Positions 17,658 through 26,674 of a stretch of DNA of 64,000 nucleotides are shown piece by piece. The DNA comes from Rossellomorea aquimaris. Its GTDB lineage: Bacteria; Bacillota; Bacilli; Bacillales; Bacillaceae_B. The stretch is from contig NZ_JAIVAR010000005.1 of NCBI RefSeq assembly GCF_020171925.1, forward strand, positions 1-64,000. Reading direction: 5' to 3'. The notes beneath the pieces are model-generated. The model saw nothing but the letters and a program-made list of their open reading frames with translations. It made no database searches and was not told the DNA's origin. How positions within the stretch are numbered: the stretch's first letter is position 1; each line of letters begins with the position of its first letter. A program made the translations under genes and the position numbers.

Positions 17658-19142
17658 TTATAATGTCGGTATGCTTTCCAGTAATGCCGTTTTATTTACT
17701 TTTCCGACATGGGTTTTCGGAAGGCTTTGAATGAAATAAAAATGTTTGGGGATTTTATAGGCTCCCAATGTTTCAAGACAATGTTCTTTCAATTGAGTGC
17801 TTGTAACGGTCTTTCCCTTACGTAGGGTGATGAAAGCGGTGACCACTTCCCCCCATTTTTCGTGGGGTATCCCGACTACTGCACTCTCTGATATAGATGG
17901 ATGCTCACACAGACAATGTTCGATTTCCTGGGGATAAATATTCTCTCCCCCTGATATGATCATATCTTTCTTACGTCCGACGATATAGTAATCACCTTCA
18001 GCATCCACCTTAGCGAGATCACCTGTATGGAGCCAGCCATCCATTAACACCGCAGACGTCGCTTCAGGCATCTGCCAGTACTCTTTGAACAGGTGATCAC
18101 CTCGGAGTAGCAGCTCGCCGACTTCCCCTTGCCCCACACAGTCCCCTCTGTCATCGACGACTTTCACTTCGTTGAACATCATCGCCTTTCCGACCGACCC
18201 TTTCTTCATTCGACCGGGATCGATATAGAAATTATTCGGCCCCGCTTCTGTTAAGCCATATCCTTCTTTGAATTGAATCCCTTTGGCCTTGAAAACATCA
18301 TAAACTTTCCCAGGACATGGGGCTCCACCGGAAAGGAAGACCTTCATCTTCGGAAATGAAGCAGCCTTGAATTCATCTGAATCCATCAACCCGTGATACA
18401 TTGTCGGCACCATCAAGACGATGGTACATCCGTGTCCATTCAGCATATCAACCGATTGGACAGGATCAAACCGTTCGGCAGTCACCACCTTGCCACCGAT
18501 CATCAAGAGCGGCAAGGACAACGCATTCAATCCCCCGGTGTGAAAGGTCGGAAGATACGTAATTGTGCTGTCCTCTTCCGTTAAATTCCAGCTCAATACT
18601 GTATTGATGCTGTTTGCCATAATGGAACGGTATGAAAGAACGACTCCTTTTGACTTCCCCGTTGTGCCTCCTGTATAAATCATGACCCATGGATCGTCTT
18701 TATCCATCCTCATGGGTTCGGAAAGCCCCTTTCTCCCGTATACATCATCGACAATACTCTCTAGCTTCATTGCCTGTAAAGGGAGAGGAAGCCTCCTTAC
18801 CAATCCCTCAAATTCAGCTTGATACAGGATCATCTCAGGTTCGCTGTCCTTCATTAGTGAAGTGATTTCAGTAGATGAAAGACGCCAGTTCAGCGGAACA
18901 AAAACAGCACCGACTAAACTGCAGGCAAACAACAATTCAAAGCAAACTGGATGATTCTTTGATATCAGCGCAATCCGATCTTCTTTCTGGATCCCTTTCA
19001 TTTTCATATATTCAGCCCACTTTGCCGCTCTTGAGTAAAGTGTGCGGTATAGGATCTTCTCGTTGGTGGTCCCATTGACAAGCGCCACTCGTTCAGGAGA
19101 GATGATTGATCGCTTCTGCAACCAATCTGCCACTTTCTCCAT
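17658..19142 (-). CDS. AMP-forming acyl-CoA synthetase
   Basis: A 494-residue ANL-superfamily adenylating enzyme. It carries MIYTGGTTGKSKG (nucleotide loop), EGYGLTEAGPNN (A5), DGWLHTGDLAKVD (A7) and GGENIYPQEIEHCL (A8), with the catalytic Lys in VGKVNKTALL near the C terminus. It would activate a carboxylic acid to its CoA ester; chain type is not predictable. The ATG at 19142 has GGAGG 7 nt upstream, whereas the upstream in-frame ATG at 19175 has none. Its own promoter (19174-19206) carries the same twin-heptamer operator as the liv operon, and the terminator at 19263-19295 separates it from that operon. This suggests co-regulation as an independent unit. Confidence 0.9.
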   Translation of the reverse strand: MEKVADWLQKRSIISPERVALVNGTTNEKILYRTLYSRAAKWAEYMKMKGIQKEDRIALISKNHPVCFELLFACSLVGAVFVPLNWRLSSTEITSLMKDSEPEMILYQAEFEGLVRRLPLPLQAMKLESIVDDVYGRKGLSEPMRMDKDDPWVMIYTGGTTGKSKGVVLSYRSIMANSINTVLSWNLTEEDSTITYLPTFHTGGLNALSLPLLMIGGKVVTAERFDPVQSVDMLNGHGCTIVLMVPTMYHGLMDSDEFKAASFPKMKVFLSGGAPCPGKVYDVFKAKGIQFKEGYGLTEAGPNNFYIDPGRMKKGSVGKAMMFNEVKVVDDRGDCVGQGEVGELLLRGDHLFKEYWQMPEATSAVLMDGWLHTGDLAKVDAEGDYYIVGRKKDMIISGGENIYPQEIEHCLCEHPSISESAVVGIPHEKWGEVVTAFITLRKGKTVTSTQLKEHCLETLGAYKIPKHFYFIQSLPKTHVGKVNKTALLESIPTL

Positions 19143-19173
19143 TTCATCTCCTCCTCGGATTGGAATGACCTTC

Positions 19174-19206
19174 ATTGTATGAGGGGATAGTTACAAATAA
19201 GTTACA
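19174..19206 (-). promoter_or_regulatory. Acyl-CoA ligase promoter with SARP-type direct repeats
   Basis: Read on the minus strand: TGTAACT (19206-19200), 4 bp, TGTAACT (19195-19189), 9 bp, then TACAAT (19179-19174), a 5/6 match to the sigma-A -10. There is no good -35 hexamer, as usual for SARP-activated promoters. The same layout with identical spacings occurs at 27941-27973. Confidence 0.75.
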
Positions 19207-19262
19207 CAACGAAAACACTGAAATCCACACGACCCCAACTAACACTCAAAATAGAGATGCAC

Positions 19263-19295
19263 AAAAAAAGTACCTGCCCGATTGGACTGGTACTT
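19263..19295 (-). terminator. Terminator after the thiolase gene
   Basis: An imperfect stem (AAGTACC at 19268-19274 with GGTACTT at 19289-19295, plus inner pairs) is followed by seven T on the minus strand. It ends the liv/thiolase operon 15 nt after the thiolase stop. Confidence 0.8.
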
Positions 19296-19309
19296 CATTA
19301 TGCATACTC

Positions 19310-20485
19310 CTACACGGTTTCTACCATGACAGACGCCCCCATGCCCCCACCGACACATAGCGACGCAAGACCCTTTTTAAGATTCTGCCTTTTCAGCTCG
19401 TGTACGAGAGAGACGACAATCCTTGCACCTGTGCATCCTACAGGGTGCCCGATGCTGATGCCACTCCCATTTACATTCACTTTATCCCGATCAAGGCCAA
19501 GCTCTTTTTCCACTGCCAGATACTGAGCCGCAAATGCTTCATTGATTTCGAAAAGATCAATATCATCAAGCGACCAATTCCCATTATGTAGACTTTTCTT
19601 TATGGCAGGAACAGGACCGATCCCCATCACTTTTGGATCGACACCCGCGACAGAGTATCCTGAGATCCTGGCCAATGGCTTCAGACCCCTTGCCTTCGCT
19701 TCTTCTTCACTCATCAGGATCAAAGCTGCGCCTCCATCGTTCAGACTTGAGGAGTTCCCGGCTGTGACCGTTCCCCCTTCACGGAAAGCCGCCTTCAATT
19801 TAGCCAATTTGTCCGCACTCAATCCTGCGCGCGGGCCCTCATCCGTTTCAATCACTTTCTCTCCTTTACGTTCCCTAACCGTAACAGGGACGATTTGAGA
19901 ATCGAAATAACCCTTTTCGATGGCATTCACAGCCCTCTGATGACTTAGCATGGCAAATTGATCTTGTTCTTCCCTTGAAATCTCATGGATTTCCGCCAGA
20001 TTCTCAGCCGTTTCCCCCATCATGATGCCGTGGATCGGGTCTTCAAGTACTTCCCACACAGAATCACGGATTTCACCGTGCTGAAGTCGTTGTCCAAATC
20101 GATGCTGCTTCAATATATACGGACTTGAACTCATCGCTTCCACTCCTCCAGCCAGCACGATATCCGACAATCCTGTCTGGATTTGCATGGCAGCCGAGAT
20201 GATTGCCTGCATCCCACTTGCACATTGTCTTTGAATCGTATAGCCTGTCGTCGCATCATCGAAACCTGAAAGCAGTGCGGCTGTCCTCGCTGTATTCGGC
20301 TGGTCGGTACGCTGAATACAGTGCCCAAGGATGACTTCATCGATATCCCCCTTATTCAAACCGCTCAGCCTGGATGCTTCCTTCATGACCGGTACGATCA
20401 GATCCGTCGGAAGCAGATCCTTGAATGCCCCTCCGAATGCTCCGACTGGTGTTCGAAGGGCTGATGTGATCACTACGTTCCTCAT
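19310..20485 (-). CDS. Acetyl-CoA acetyltransferase (thiolase)
   Basis: A 391-residue thiolase. The nucleophile Cys88 lies in QRQCASGMQ, followed by NEAFAAQ, the catalytic His in SGISIGHPVGCTGAR with its Cys, and the C-terminal GGGMGASVMVE. Length and motifs fit a degradative or biosynthetic tetrameric acetyl-CoA acetyltransferase. It would cleave 3-ketoacyl-CoA or condense acetyl-CoA; direction cannot be told. The ATG at 20485 has AGAGG 5 nt upstream and the in-frame codon ten residues upstream does not. It is last in the operon that starts with the substrate-binding lipoprotein at 27895. Confidence 0.93.
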   Translation of the reverse strand: MRNVVITSALRTPVGAFGGAFKDLLPTDLIVPVMKEASRLSGLNKGDIDEVILGHCIQRTDQPNTARTAALLSGFDDATTGYTIQRQCASGMQAIISAAMQIQTGLSDIVLAGGVEAMSSSPYILKQHRFGQRLQHGEIRDSVWEVLEDPIHGIMMGETAENLAEIHEISREEQDQFAMLSHQRAVNAIEKGYFDSQIVPVTVRERKGEKVIETDEGPRAGLSADKLAKLKAAFREGGTVTAGNSSSLNDGGAALILMSEEEAKARGLKPLARISGYSVAGVDPKVMGIGPVPAIKKSLHNGNWSLDDIDLFEINEAFAAQYLAVEKELGLDRDKVNVNGSGISIGHPVGCTGARIVVSLVHELKRQNLKKGLASLCVGGGMGASVMVETV

Positions 20486-20520
20486 ATTTCCTCTTCCCCT
20501 TTCCGTATTCCTCATGTTCG

Positions 20521-21264
20521 TTACATCATGATACCGCCGTCCACATGCAGGACTGTGCCATTCACATAGTCACTGTCATCCGATGCCAAGTATAAATAGG
20601 CTTTCGCGATATCGTCGGGTTTTCCTAGCCTGCCCATTGGGATCATCGATTTCATGCCTTCAATCACTTTATCCGGGACACTTGCCACCATTCCCGTATC
20701 AGTAAAGCCCGGGGCAACGGCATTGACATTGATTCCTTTTCTCCCAAGTTCCTTCGCCCAGGTCTTGGTCATCCCCACAACGGCCGCCTTTGTCGCAGCA
20801 TAGTTCGTCTGCCCGACATTTCCATAGACACCGCTAACCGAAGAAGTGTTGATGATTTTACCCTTTCCGTTTTCAATCAAGTGTGGAAGTACGGCTTGCG
20901 TACAGTTGAATACACCCGTCAAGTTGACATCCAGCACTTTTTGAAAATTCTCTGCTGACAATTTATGAAGCATCCCATCCCTTGTGATGCCTGCGTTATT
21001 GATGAGGATATCAATCTTCCCGAAATGTTGCTTTGCCTTTTGAACAAATCGGTCCACGGAAGTTCGGTCGGCAACATCCCCTTGAAAGAATGCCGCTTCC
21101 CCATCACCGATCCCTTTCAGGGATGTTTCTTTATCCCTTCCTGTCTGTTCATCATAATCTACCAGTGCGACATGACACCCTTCTCTTACAAACAATTCGG
21201 CTGCCGCATACCCTATTCCATTTGCCGCCCCCGTAATGAGAGCGACCTTCCCTTTCAACCTCAT
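20521..21264 (-). CDS. SDR oxidoreductase (3-oxoacyl reductase, FabG/PhaB-like)
   Basis: A 247-residue classical short-chain dehydrogenase. It has TGAANGIG (cofactor), NNAG, a catalytic Ser in INTSSVSG, YAATK (Tyr and Lys) and the PGFTDTGM loop. Length and sequence are FabG/acetoacetyl-CoA reductase-like. In an operon with thiolase and KAS III it probably interconverts 3-oxo and 3-hydroxy acyl thioesters. An acidic Asp at the end of beta-2 (VALVDYDEQ) suggests NAD(H) rather than NADP(H). It has a good AAAGGAGG and overlaps the hydrolase gene by 4 nt. Confidence 0.9.
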   Translation of the reverse strand: MRLKGKVALITGAANGIGYAAAELFVREGCHVALVDYDEQTGRDKETSLKGIGDGEAAFFQGDVADRTSVDRFVQKAKQHFGKIDILINNAGITRDGMLHKLSAENFQKVLDVNLTGVFNCTQAVLPHLIENGKGKIINTSSVSGVYGNVGQTNYAATKAAVVGMTKTWAKELGRKGINVNAVAPGFTDTGMVASVPDKVIEGMKSMIPMGRLGKPDDIAKAYLYLASDDSDYVNGTVLHVDGGIMM

Positions 21265-22169
21265 GAAATTTCCTCCTTTTGCTGCAGAAATGATGTAATC
21301 ACCCCGAGTAGTTGATCCAAGTCATCCACAAGCGGGGAATGTCCACTATTCACTAATTCTACCAAGCTTGCATTTTCCCCTATGTCCTCCACAATCTCAG
21401 CTGTCATCTCGTTTGAAATGACCTGATCCCTGTCACCCCTCAGCACGAGCACGGGAATCGATATGGAGCTTGCCTGATTCGATCCCGCTACAAGCCCATT
21501 ATGATGAGCACTGATATTGAACGTATTGAGTGCATGATAGATTTCCGCAAGATTACGCTGTGATCTCATGTCATCGATGTATTCTTCATACAGCGCTTCA
21601 TGCGGCCTTGCGTGAGTATAGATGAGCATATTCCATAATGCCCTAAGGAATTCCCTGTCGTTGTTGTCATAAGCGTTTTGTACCGGCAGGGTCTTGCCCT
21701 TATCCTTCCTCACTTCATCCAAGATCTGAAGTCGACGCCCGACATCCACTGAACCGTCTTCTTTCGTACCGAAGAAGGGATATCCCCTTGTGGAAGCAGA
21801 GGCCAGTAGGACCAGCTGATTGCAGTATCCCGGATAGTCCGCTTCGAACTGCATGGCAACCGCTCCTCCCGTGGACCACCCGATCAGGGAAAACCCAGTC
21901 AACCCCAGTTCATCCACCCAGTCTTTTACGTCCTGTGCCAGTTCTTTGATGCTGGTGATGGGTTGATGATAGCTGGACCCGCCAAATCCCCTCATATCAA
22001 TGGCATAAAGTTTGTAATGCTCATCCATACGTTCCATTACCAGATCCCAATGTTTTGATGAAGTCATGTTCCCATGGATCAGCACGACCGGCACATGTCC
22101 GCCTTCCCTTTCCCGGTAAGCCATTGTTTCTCCGTTCGCCAACAATATTTTCTTCATTTCAACAAGCAT
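21261..22169 (-). CDS. Alpha/beta hydrolase
   Basis: A 302-residue alpha/beta-hydrolase fold protein. The oxyanion region is VVLIHGNMTSS, the nucleophile elbow is GWSTGG (Ser), an acid is in LRGDRDQV, and the catalytic His is in NSGHSPLVDD. It could be an esterase or thioesterase; the substrate is unknown. The ATG at 22169 is 9 nt after GGGAGG; the in-frame ATG at 22178 abuts the ribosome-binding site. It lies between SDR and KAS III genes with overlaps on both sides, so it is part of the same operon. Confidence 0.88.
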   Translation of the reverse strand: MLVEMKKILLANGETMAYREREGGHVPVVLIHGNMTSSKHWDLVMERMDEHYKLYAIDMRGFGGSSYHQPITSIKELAQDVKDWVDELGLTGFSLIGWSTGGAVAMQFEADYPGYCNQLVLLASASTRGYPFFGTKEDGSVDVGRRLQILDEVRKDKGKTLPVQNAYDNNDREFLRALWNMLIYTHARPHEALYEEYIDDMRSQRNLAEIYHALNTFNISAHHNGLVAGSNQASSISIPVLVLRGDRDQVISNEMTAEIVEDIGENASLVELVNSGHSPLVDDLDQLLGVITSFLQQKEEIS

Positions 22170-22174
22170 CACTT

Positions 22175-23197
22175 TCATCCTCCCGTCTTCGGTTCACCCC
22201 AAATGATCGTCGATGCCCCCCATGCATATCCGATTCCAGCACTTACGAACACTACGACATCCCCTTCTTTCAGTTTGCCTGCCTTCTCGGCAAGCTCCAG
22301 AGAAAGGATTTGATCAAACTGGCCGATGTGACCATAGTCTTCCAGATAAATGGATTTCTCTTCTTCAAGTCCCAATTGTGTCAATACATACTGATGAGCT
22401 GACCTTTTCATATGGAGAATCGCTAAATAGTCAATATCCCTCTCCTCATAACCACTTTTATAAAGGGACTCCCTGATCACTTTCAGAAAGTGGTCCATTG
22501 ATTTCTGCTCCAGGCGCTTCTTCATGCCCTCGGGATCCGGTACATCCAAGTAATAACGGCCTTCATTAAGTGACAGCGCAGTCAATGGTTCCACGGTTCC
22601 TCCGACTGGAACGATAACATCTTCTGAAAAGGACCCATCCGTTACCAGTGATGTTTCGAGCAACAAATTCTTTTTCAACCCTTCCTGCAGGATCAGTGCC
22701 CCTCCGCCGGCCGCAAGATTAAACATGAAGCGGGTGCTTTCATTCTTATAATTGATGAAGTCGCTGTTTCGGTAGCCCCCGGCAAGAAGCACGGTTTTAA
22801 TTTCGGGGTCGGTCTCGATCAGGCTTTTTGCAAGTTTCATAGCCATGATGGTCGTACCACATCGCAAAGAAGCGTCAAACGCCCATGCACGGTATGCACC
22901 AATCTCTTCCTGCAGCTTGATTGCAGCTGTCCATAAAGGGTATTCTTTATATTCCTCTCCGACATAGATGACGACATCTATGTCTTTTGGATTCACCCCT
23001 GCTTTGTCAATGGCTTCCCTTGCTGCATGGATACCCATGGCACAGGTGTGGTCATCCGGTCCTGGAATCGTTTTCTTTCTTATTCCCATTTTGTTTTCGA
23101 CAACTTCTTGCGGAAGTCCTGCTTTCTCAGCGATTTCAAATCCACTCACGACATTCTCGGGAAGATAGATGCCTGTACTCAGAATACCTACTGTCAC
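22175..23197 (-). CDS. KAS III-like 3-oxoacyl synthase with altered active site
   Basis: A 340-residue thiolase-fold enzyme of the FabH family starting with GTG (GGAGGGAACATC before it). The nucleophile is Cys113 in SLRCGTTIMAM. The first histidine is His262 in AILHMKRS, aligning with the FabH PHQAN motif, whose following residues are not kept. The position of the FabH active-site Asn (YGNTS) is taken by His290 in DYGHIGQFD. This departs from C-H-N, so it may use a different acceptor or act as an acyltransferase. Context is an operon with Liv-type transporter, SDR, hydrolase and thiolase. It is distinct from the housekeeping FabH by sequence. Confidence 0.85.
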   Translation of the reverse strand: MTVGILSTGIYLPENVVSGFEIAEKAGLPQEVVENKMGIRKKTIPGPDDHTCAMGIHAAREAIDKAGVNPKDIDVVIYVGEEYKEYPLWTAAIKLQEEIGAYRAWAFDASLRCGTTIMAMKLAKSLIETDPEIKTVLLAGGYRNSDFINYKNESTRFMFNLAAGGGALILQEGLKKNLLLETSLVTDGSFSEDVIVPVGGTVEPLTALSLNEGRYYLDVPDPEGMKKRLEQKSMDHFLKVIRESLYKSGYEERDIDYLAILHMKRSAHQYVLTQLGLEEEKSIYLEDYGHIGQFDQILSLELAEKAGKLKEGDVVVFVSAGIGYAWGASTIIWGEPKTGG

Positions 23198-23209
23198 GAT
23201 GTTCCCTCC

Positions 23210-24205
23210 TCACCCGGCAATCTTTTTATCCAAAGGTTCTTGTTTCTTTACCGCTTTCTTCTTCCTGCCCAGTTGACGGACCGAGCCTACGATCCCTGCC
23301 GGGAAGAACATAACCACAAGAATATATAAAATTCCGAAGAAAATGATCCACCTTTCAAAGATTGGAAACGTGCCAGCAAGCTCCGTCAACCAGTGGTGGG
23401 CGAATTCAATCAGTCCTGCCCCTATAATTGCTCCAATAAGCGTCCCCACTCCACCGATGATCGTCATCAGGAGGGCATCCAGGGTGATATCCATCGTAAA
23501 TACACTCGTATTCACAAAACGGAGTGACACAGCATAGAGAGACCCGGCGAGACTGGCCAGCACACCTGCGATGACACTTGCCATAATTTTATAATGAATC
23601 ACCTGAAACCCCAGTGATTCCGCCCTTTGTTCATTTTCACGGATCGCTTGAAGAACCGATCCTGCCGGCGAATGTGTGAATCGTCTCAATATGAAATAAA
23701 CGGCTGCCATCACGGCAAGGCAGATGAAATAAAAGGTCATTCGATCCTTCATGAGTTCAGGGGCACGGAATGTAAATCCGTCATTCCCCATGGTAAGCGA
23801 CCTCCACTTTTCTGCAGCAACAAGGAACAAACCTGCAAATGCAAGCGTAAGCATCGCGTAAAAGTGGCTTTTTAGCCTCAATGTCAATAATCCGACGAGA
23901 TAGCTGACCACTCCTGCAATCACGAAGCCGACGAGAAGGGAAATCACGAACCAAAACATGGTCGGTTCCATCCGATCAAGTAAGATTCCGCTTGAATATG
24001 CACCGATACCGAAAAACATGGCATGACCGAACGATACGATACCTGTATAACCAAGCAAAAGGTCATAGCTCATGGCAAACACACCGAATATGAATACCTG
24101 GGTCAATAAGATCATCATGCTTCTTGAATCATTTACTAAAGGAAAGAGCACCAGCATGAGCAGTGCAGCAGTCATCAACCATTTAGAACGGCCGAGAAAT
24201 TTCAT
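23210..24205 (-). CDS. Branched-chain amino acid-type ABC permease LivM
   Basis: A 331-residue inner-membrane protein with 8-9 helices of the BPD_transp_2 family. It shows LLGYTGIVSFGHAMFFGIGAY (LivM signature) and the EAA-like loop with FTHSPAGSVLQAIRENEQRAESLGFQ. It forms the permease pair with the LivH gene directly upstream (4-nt gap). Such HAAT transporters take branched-chain amino acids, but also urea, amides and aromatic or short carboxylates. Here no amino acid gene is near, so the substrate is open. Confidence 0.9.
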   Translation of the reverse strand: MKFLGRSKWLMTAALLMLVLFPLVNDSRSMMILLTQVFIFGVFAMSYDLLLGYTGIVSFGHAMFFGIGAYSSGILLDRMEPTMFWFVISLLVGFVIAGVVSYLVGLLTLRLKSHFYAMLTLAFAGLFLVAAEKWRSLTMGNDGFTFRAPELMKDRMTFYFICLAVMAAVYFILRRFTHSPAGSVLQAIRENEQRAESLGFQVIHYKIMASVIAGVLASLAGSLYAVSLRFVNTSVFTMDITLDALLMTIIGGVGTLIGAIIGAGLIEFAHHWLTELAGTFPIFERWIIFFGILYILVVMFFPAGIVGSVRQLGRKKKAVKKQEPLDKKIAG

Positions 24206-24209
24206 GATT

Positions 24210-25070
24210 TCACCCCTTTACTGTAAATAGTCCCTGAGGCCTGAAAATGAGGACGAGCGCCATCAAGATCATATTCACCGCCAGTGACAGCTCCGGGACA
24301 TAATAGGTCATAAAAGAACCCGTCAACCCCACCAGGATGGCAGCAAACAGCGATCCCGGGAAGCTGCCCATCCCGCCGATCACCACAACGATGAATGCCA
24401 GAATCGCAAACTCCATCCCCATCTCTGCATAAATCACTCCGGAATATGGAGCGAGAAGCATCCCGCCGAGTGCAGCGAGGGCTGAACCCACCATAAACAC
24501 ATACATGAATACTTTCTTAATATTGATGCCGAAAGCTTCCACCATCTCTTTGTTCATCACTCCTGCACGAACGACCAATCCAATCCTCGTCTTGTTCAAA
24601 ACGAGCTGGACCAGACCAAATATGAGTAGTCCGATGATAATGATGAACACTCTGTATTTAATGATGATGATATCCCCGACTGCCCAGCTGCCGGACAGGT
24701 AATCCGGAGCGGATGTCGATAATTGATTCGGTCCCCACACCACTTTCAACAGTTCAGATAAGACGAGCATGAAGCCCAGTGTGATTAAAATTTGTTGTAC
24801 ATGGTTTCCATAAACAGGCTGAATGATGAACTTTTCCGTAATCATCCCCAGTACAAGCCCTGTCAGAATCGCAGCGACAATTCCAAGGAGGAAGCTGTCT
24901 GTGAGGGCATACATCCATACCCCGCTGTAAGCACCCCATGCGAACAATCCGCCATGGGCAAAATTCAACACATCCATCAAGCCGAAGATCAAGGTCAACC
25001 CCGCTGCCAACAGAAAAATCAGCATCCCTGTAGCAAGGCCGTTCAGTGCCAAATTAATGATAAGGTCCAT
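24210..25070 (-). CDS. Branched-chain amino acid-type ABC permease LivH
   Basis: A 286-residue membrane protein of the LivH type. It has LNGLATGMLIFLLAAGLTLIFGLMDVLNFAHGGLFAWGAY at the N terminus and the LVVRAGVMNKEMVEAFGINIKKV coupling loop. The ATG at 25070 follows GGGAGG by 7 nt; the upstream in-frame ATG at 25091 would place the ribosome-binding site inside the gene. It lies 13 nt downstream of the LivF gene. Confidence 0.9.
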   Translation of the reverse strand: MDLIINLALNGLATGMLIFLLAAGLTLIFGLMDVLNFAHGGLFAWGAYSGVWMYALTDSFLLGIVAAILTGLVLGMITEKFIIQPVYGNHVQQILITLGFMLVLSELLKVVWGPNQLSTSAPDYLSGSWAVGDIIIIKYRVFIIIIGLLIFGLVQLVLNKTRIGLVVRAGVMNKEMVEAFGINIKKVFMYVFMVGSALAALGGMLLAPYSGVIYAEMGMEFAILAFIVVVIGGMGSFPGSLFAAILVGLTGSFMTYYVPELSLAVNMILMALVLIFRPQGLFTVKG

Positions 25071-25083
25071 TTCATTTCCTCCC

Positions 25084-25791
25084 TTACGCAATCCCGAGGT
25101 ATTTCTTTTTCATTTCTTCATCCTTCCTCAGATTCTCCATTTCCCCGTGATGAACGGTGGTTCCATCGTCGATGATGTAGAACCGATCTCCTATCCTGCT
25201 TGCCATGATGAAATTCTGTTCCACCAAAAGAATCGTCGTCATTTCTTTCATTTCGATGATGGATTCCATTACTTTTTCGACTACGATCGGGGCAAGCCCC
25301 TTGCTTGGTTCATCGATCAAGATCAGGTCATTTTGTCCAAGGTAGGCCCTCGCAATCGAAAGCATCTGCTTTTGTCCCCCGCTGAGATTCCCTCCTGCTT
25401 TCTTCCAGAACTTTTTTAAATCGGGAAATAAATCGAGGATCCATTTCATCCTGTCCCTCGTTTCGGCATCCTGTCTTTTCATGGCAACTTTCATATTCTC
25501 CTCAACGGTCAAATCACCAAAAATCCCTTGATCTTCCGGGACGTAGCCGATCCCCTTGTTCGCTGTTTTAAAGGTTGGAAGACCCTGGATCTCTTCACCT
25601 TTGTAGATGATTTTCCCGGATGAAGGAGGGGTCATACCCATGATGGTCCTGAGGCTCGTTGTTTTACCGGCACCGTTCCTCCCCAACAGGACGGTGACTT
25701 CCCCTTTCTTCACTTCAAAGGACACCCCTTGAAGGATATGGTATTGCCCGATATACGTTTCAATGTTTTCCACCTTAAGCAGTGTGCTCAT
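25084..25791 (-). CDS. ABC transporter ATPase LivF
   Basis: A 235-residue ATPase. Walker A is LLGRNGAGKTT, the signature is LSGGQKQMLSIARAY, Walker B is LILIDEPSKGLAP, and the H-loop is LLVEQNF. These are LivF-type features (short, no C-terminal extension). The ATG at 25791 is chosen because the upstream in-frame start (25830) lies deep in livG; a GGGGGG stretch serves as ribosome-binding site. It overlaps livG by 17 nt. Confidence 0.9.
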   Translation of the reverse strand: MSTLLKVENIETYIGQYHILQGVSFEVKKGEVTVLLGRNGAGKTTSLRTIMGMTPPSSGKIIYKGEEIQGLPTFKTANKGIGYVPEDQGIFGDLTVEENMKVAMKRQDAETRDRMKWILDLFPDLKKFWKKAGGNLSGGQKQMLSIARAYLGQNDLILIDEPSKGLAPIVVEKVMESIIEMKEMTTILLVEQNFIMASRIGDRFYIIDDGTTVHHGEMENLRKDEEMKKKYLGIA

Positions 25792-26545
25792 CGTAAAGCC
25801 CCCCCAAATAAGCGGATTGCACTTGTTCATTTTTCATGATTTCAGATGGATGATCATCGGCTAGCAGACGACCGTTGAAGAGCACCATGATGGAATCAGA
25901 AAGATCCATGATCATATCCATCTTGTGTTCAATGAGGACAATGGTTTTGTCCCCCTGATTTTTTATCGTACGAATGACATCGAGGATAGCAGGCACTTCT
26001 TCCAGTGACATGCCCGCAGTCGGCTCATCGAGTAAGAGAATTTCCGTGTCCAGTGCAAGGAGCATGGCAATTTCGAGCTTCCTCTTTTCTCCATGTGCGA
26101 GATTCACTGCAAGGTAGTCAGCTTTTTTTGTCAGCATGACGAGCTCCAATAACCGATACGCCTCGCTCTTGATATCGAGGAACCCATCCTTATGGCGATG
26201 CATGAGATAGCGGATCCCCCGTTTTGATTGCACAGCAAGTCTTACATTCTCCAAAACTGTTAGATTCGGAAACACATTCGTGATTTGAAACGATCGCCCG
26301 ATCCCAAGCCTGGTCCTCTTAGTGGGTGAGTACTTCGTCACGTTCTTCCCTTTGAGGAGTACATCCCCGCTCGTTGGTTTCAATTGACCACTCAGTAAAT
26401 TGAAGAGTGTCGTCTTACCAGCCCCATTCGGTCCGATGATCGATTTGAATTCTTTTTCCGGGACCGTGAAGGATACGTTATCCACCGCTGTGTGACCACC
26501 GAACTTTATGGTTAGATTCTTCGTCTCTAAGCTATTCACTTTCAT
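25775..26545 (-). CDS. ABC transporter ATPase LivG
   Basis: A 256-residue ATPase of the LivG type. Walker A is IGPNGAGKTT, the atypical Liv signature is NLAHGEKRKLEIAML, Walker B is ILLLDEPTAGMS, and the H-loop is VLIEHKMD. The start is uncertain: ATG 26545 abuts GAGGTG, and GTG 26539 has better spacing (6 nt). Either gives MNSLETKNLTIKFGG-like N termini. It follows the substrate-binding protein gene after a 129-nt gap containing a hairpin. Confidence 0.88.
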   Translation of the reverse strand: MKVNSLETKNLTIKFGGHTAVDNVSFTVPEKEFKSIIGPNGAGKTTLFNLLSGQLKPTSGDVLLKGKNVTKYSPTKRTRLGIGRSFQITNVFPNLTVLENVRLAVQSKRGIRYLMHRHKDGFLDIKSEAYRLLELVMLTKKADYLAVNLAHGEKRKLEIAMLLALDTEILLLDEPTAGMSLEEVPAILDVIRTIKNQGDKTIVLIEHKMDMIMDLSDSIMVLFNGRLLADDHPSEIMKNEQVQSAYLGGLYDEHTA

Positions 26546-26612
26546 CACCTCGTTCATTTCGTCATTATGAAGCGCAGTCTTCGCCTTAAACATGATAGTC
26601 TATTAAAAAGGC

Positions 26613-26664
26613 TGACCGTACCCCTGCCCTCTAATTCGAAGAGTGCAGGGGGCACAACGGTCAA
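26613..26664 (-). terminator. Hairpin between substrate-binding protein and LivG
   Basis: A long imperfect hairpin, with GACCGT/ACGGTC outer and CCCCTGC/GCAGGGG inner arms, is followed on the minus strand by CCTTTTT. It lies just after the binding-protein stop and before livG. It probably attenuates transcription so that the binding protein is made in excess over the permease. Confidence 0.65.
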
Positions 26665-26674
26665 CCCCTCTTTT

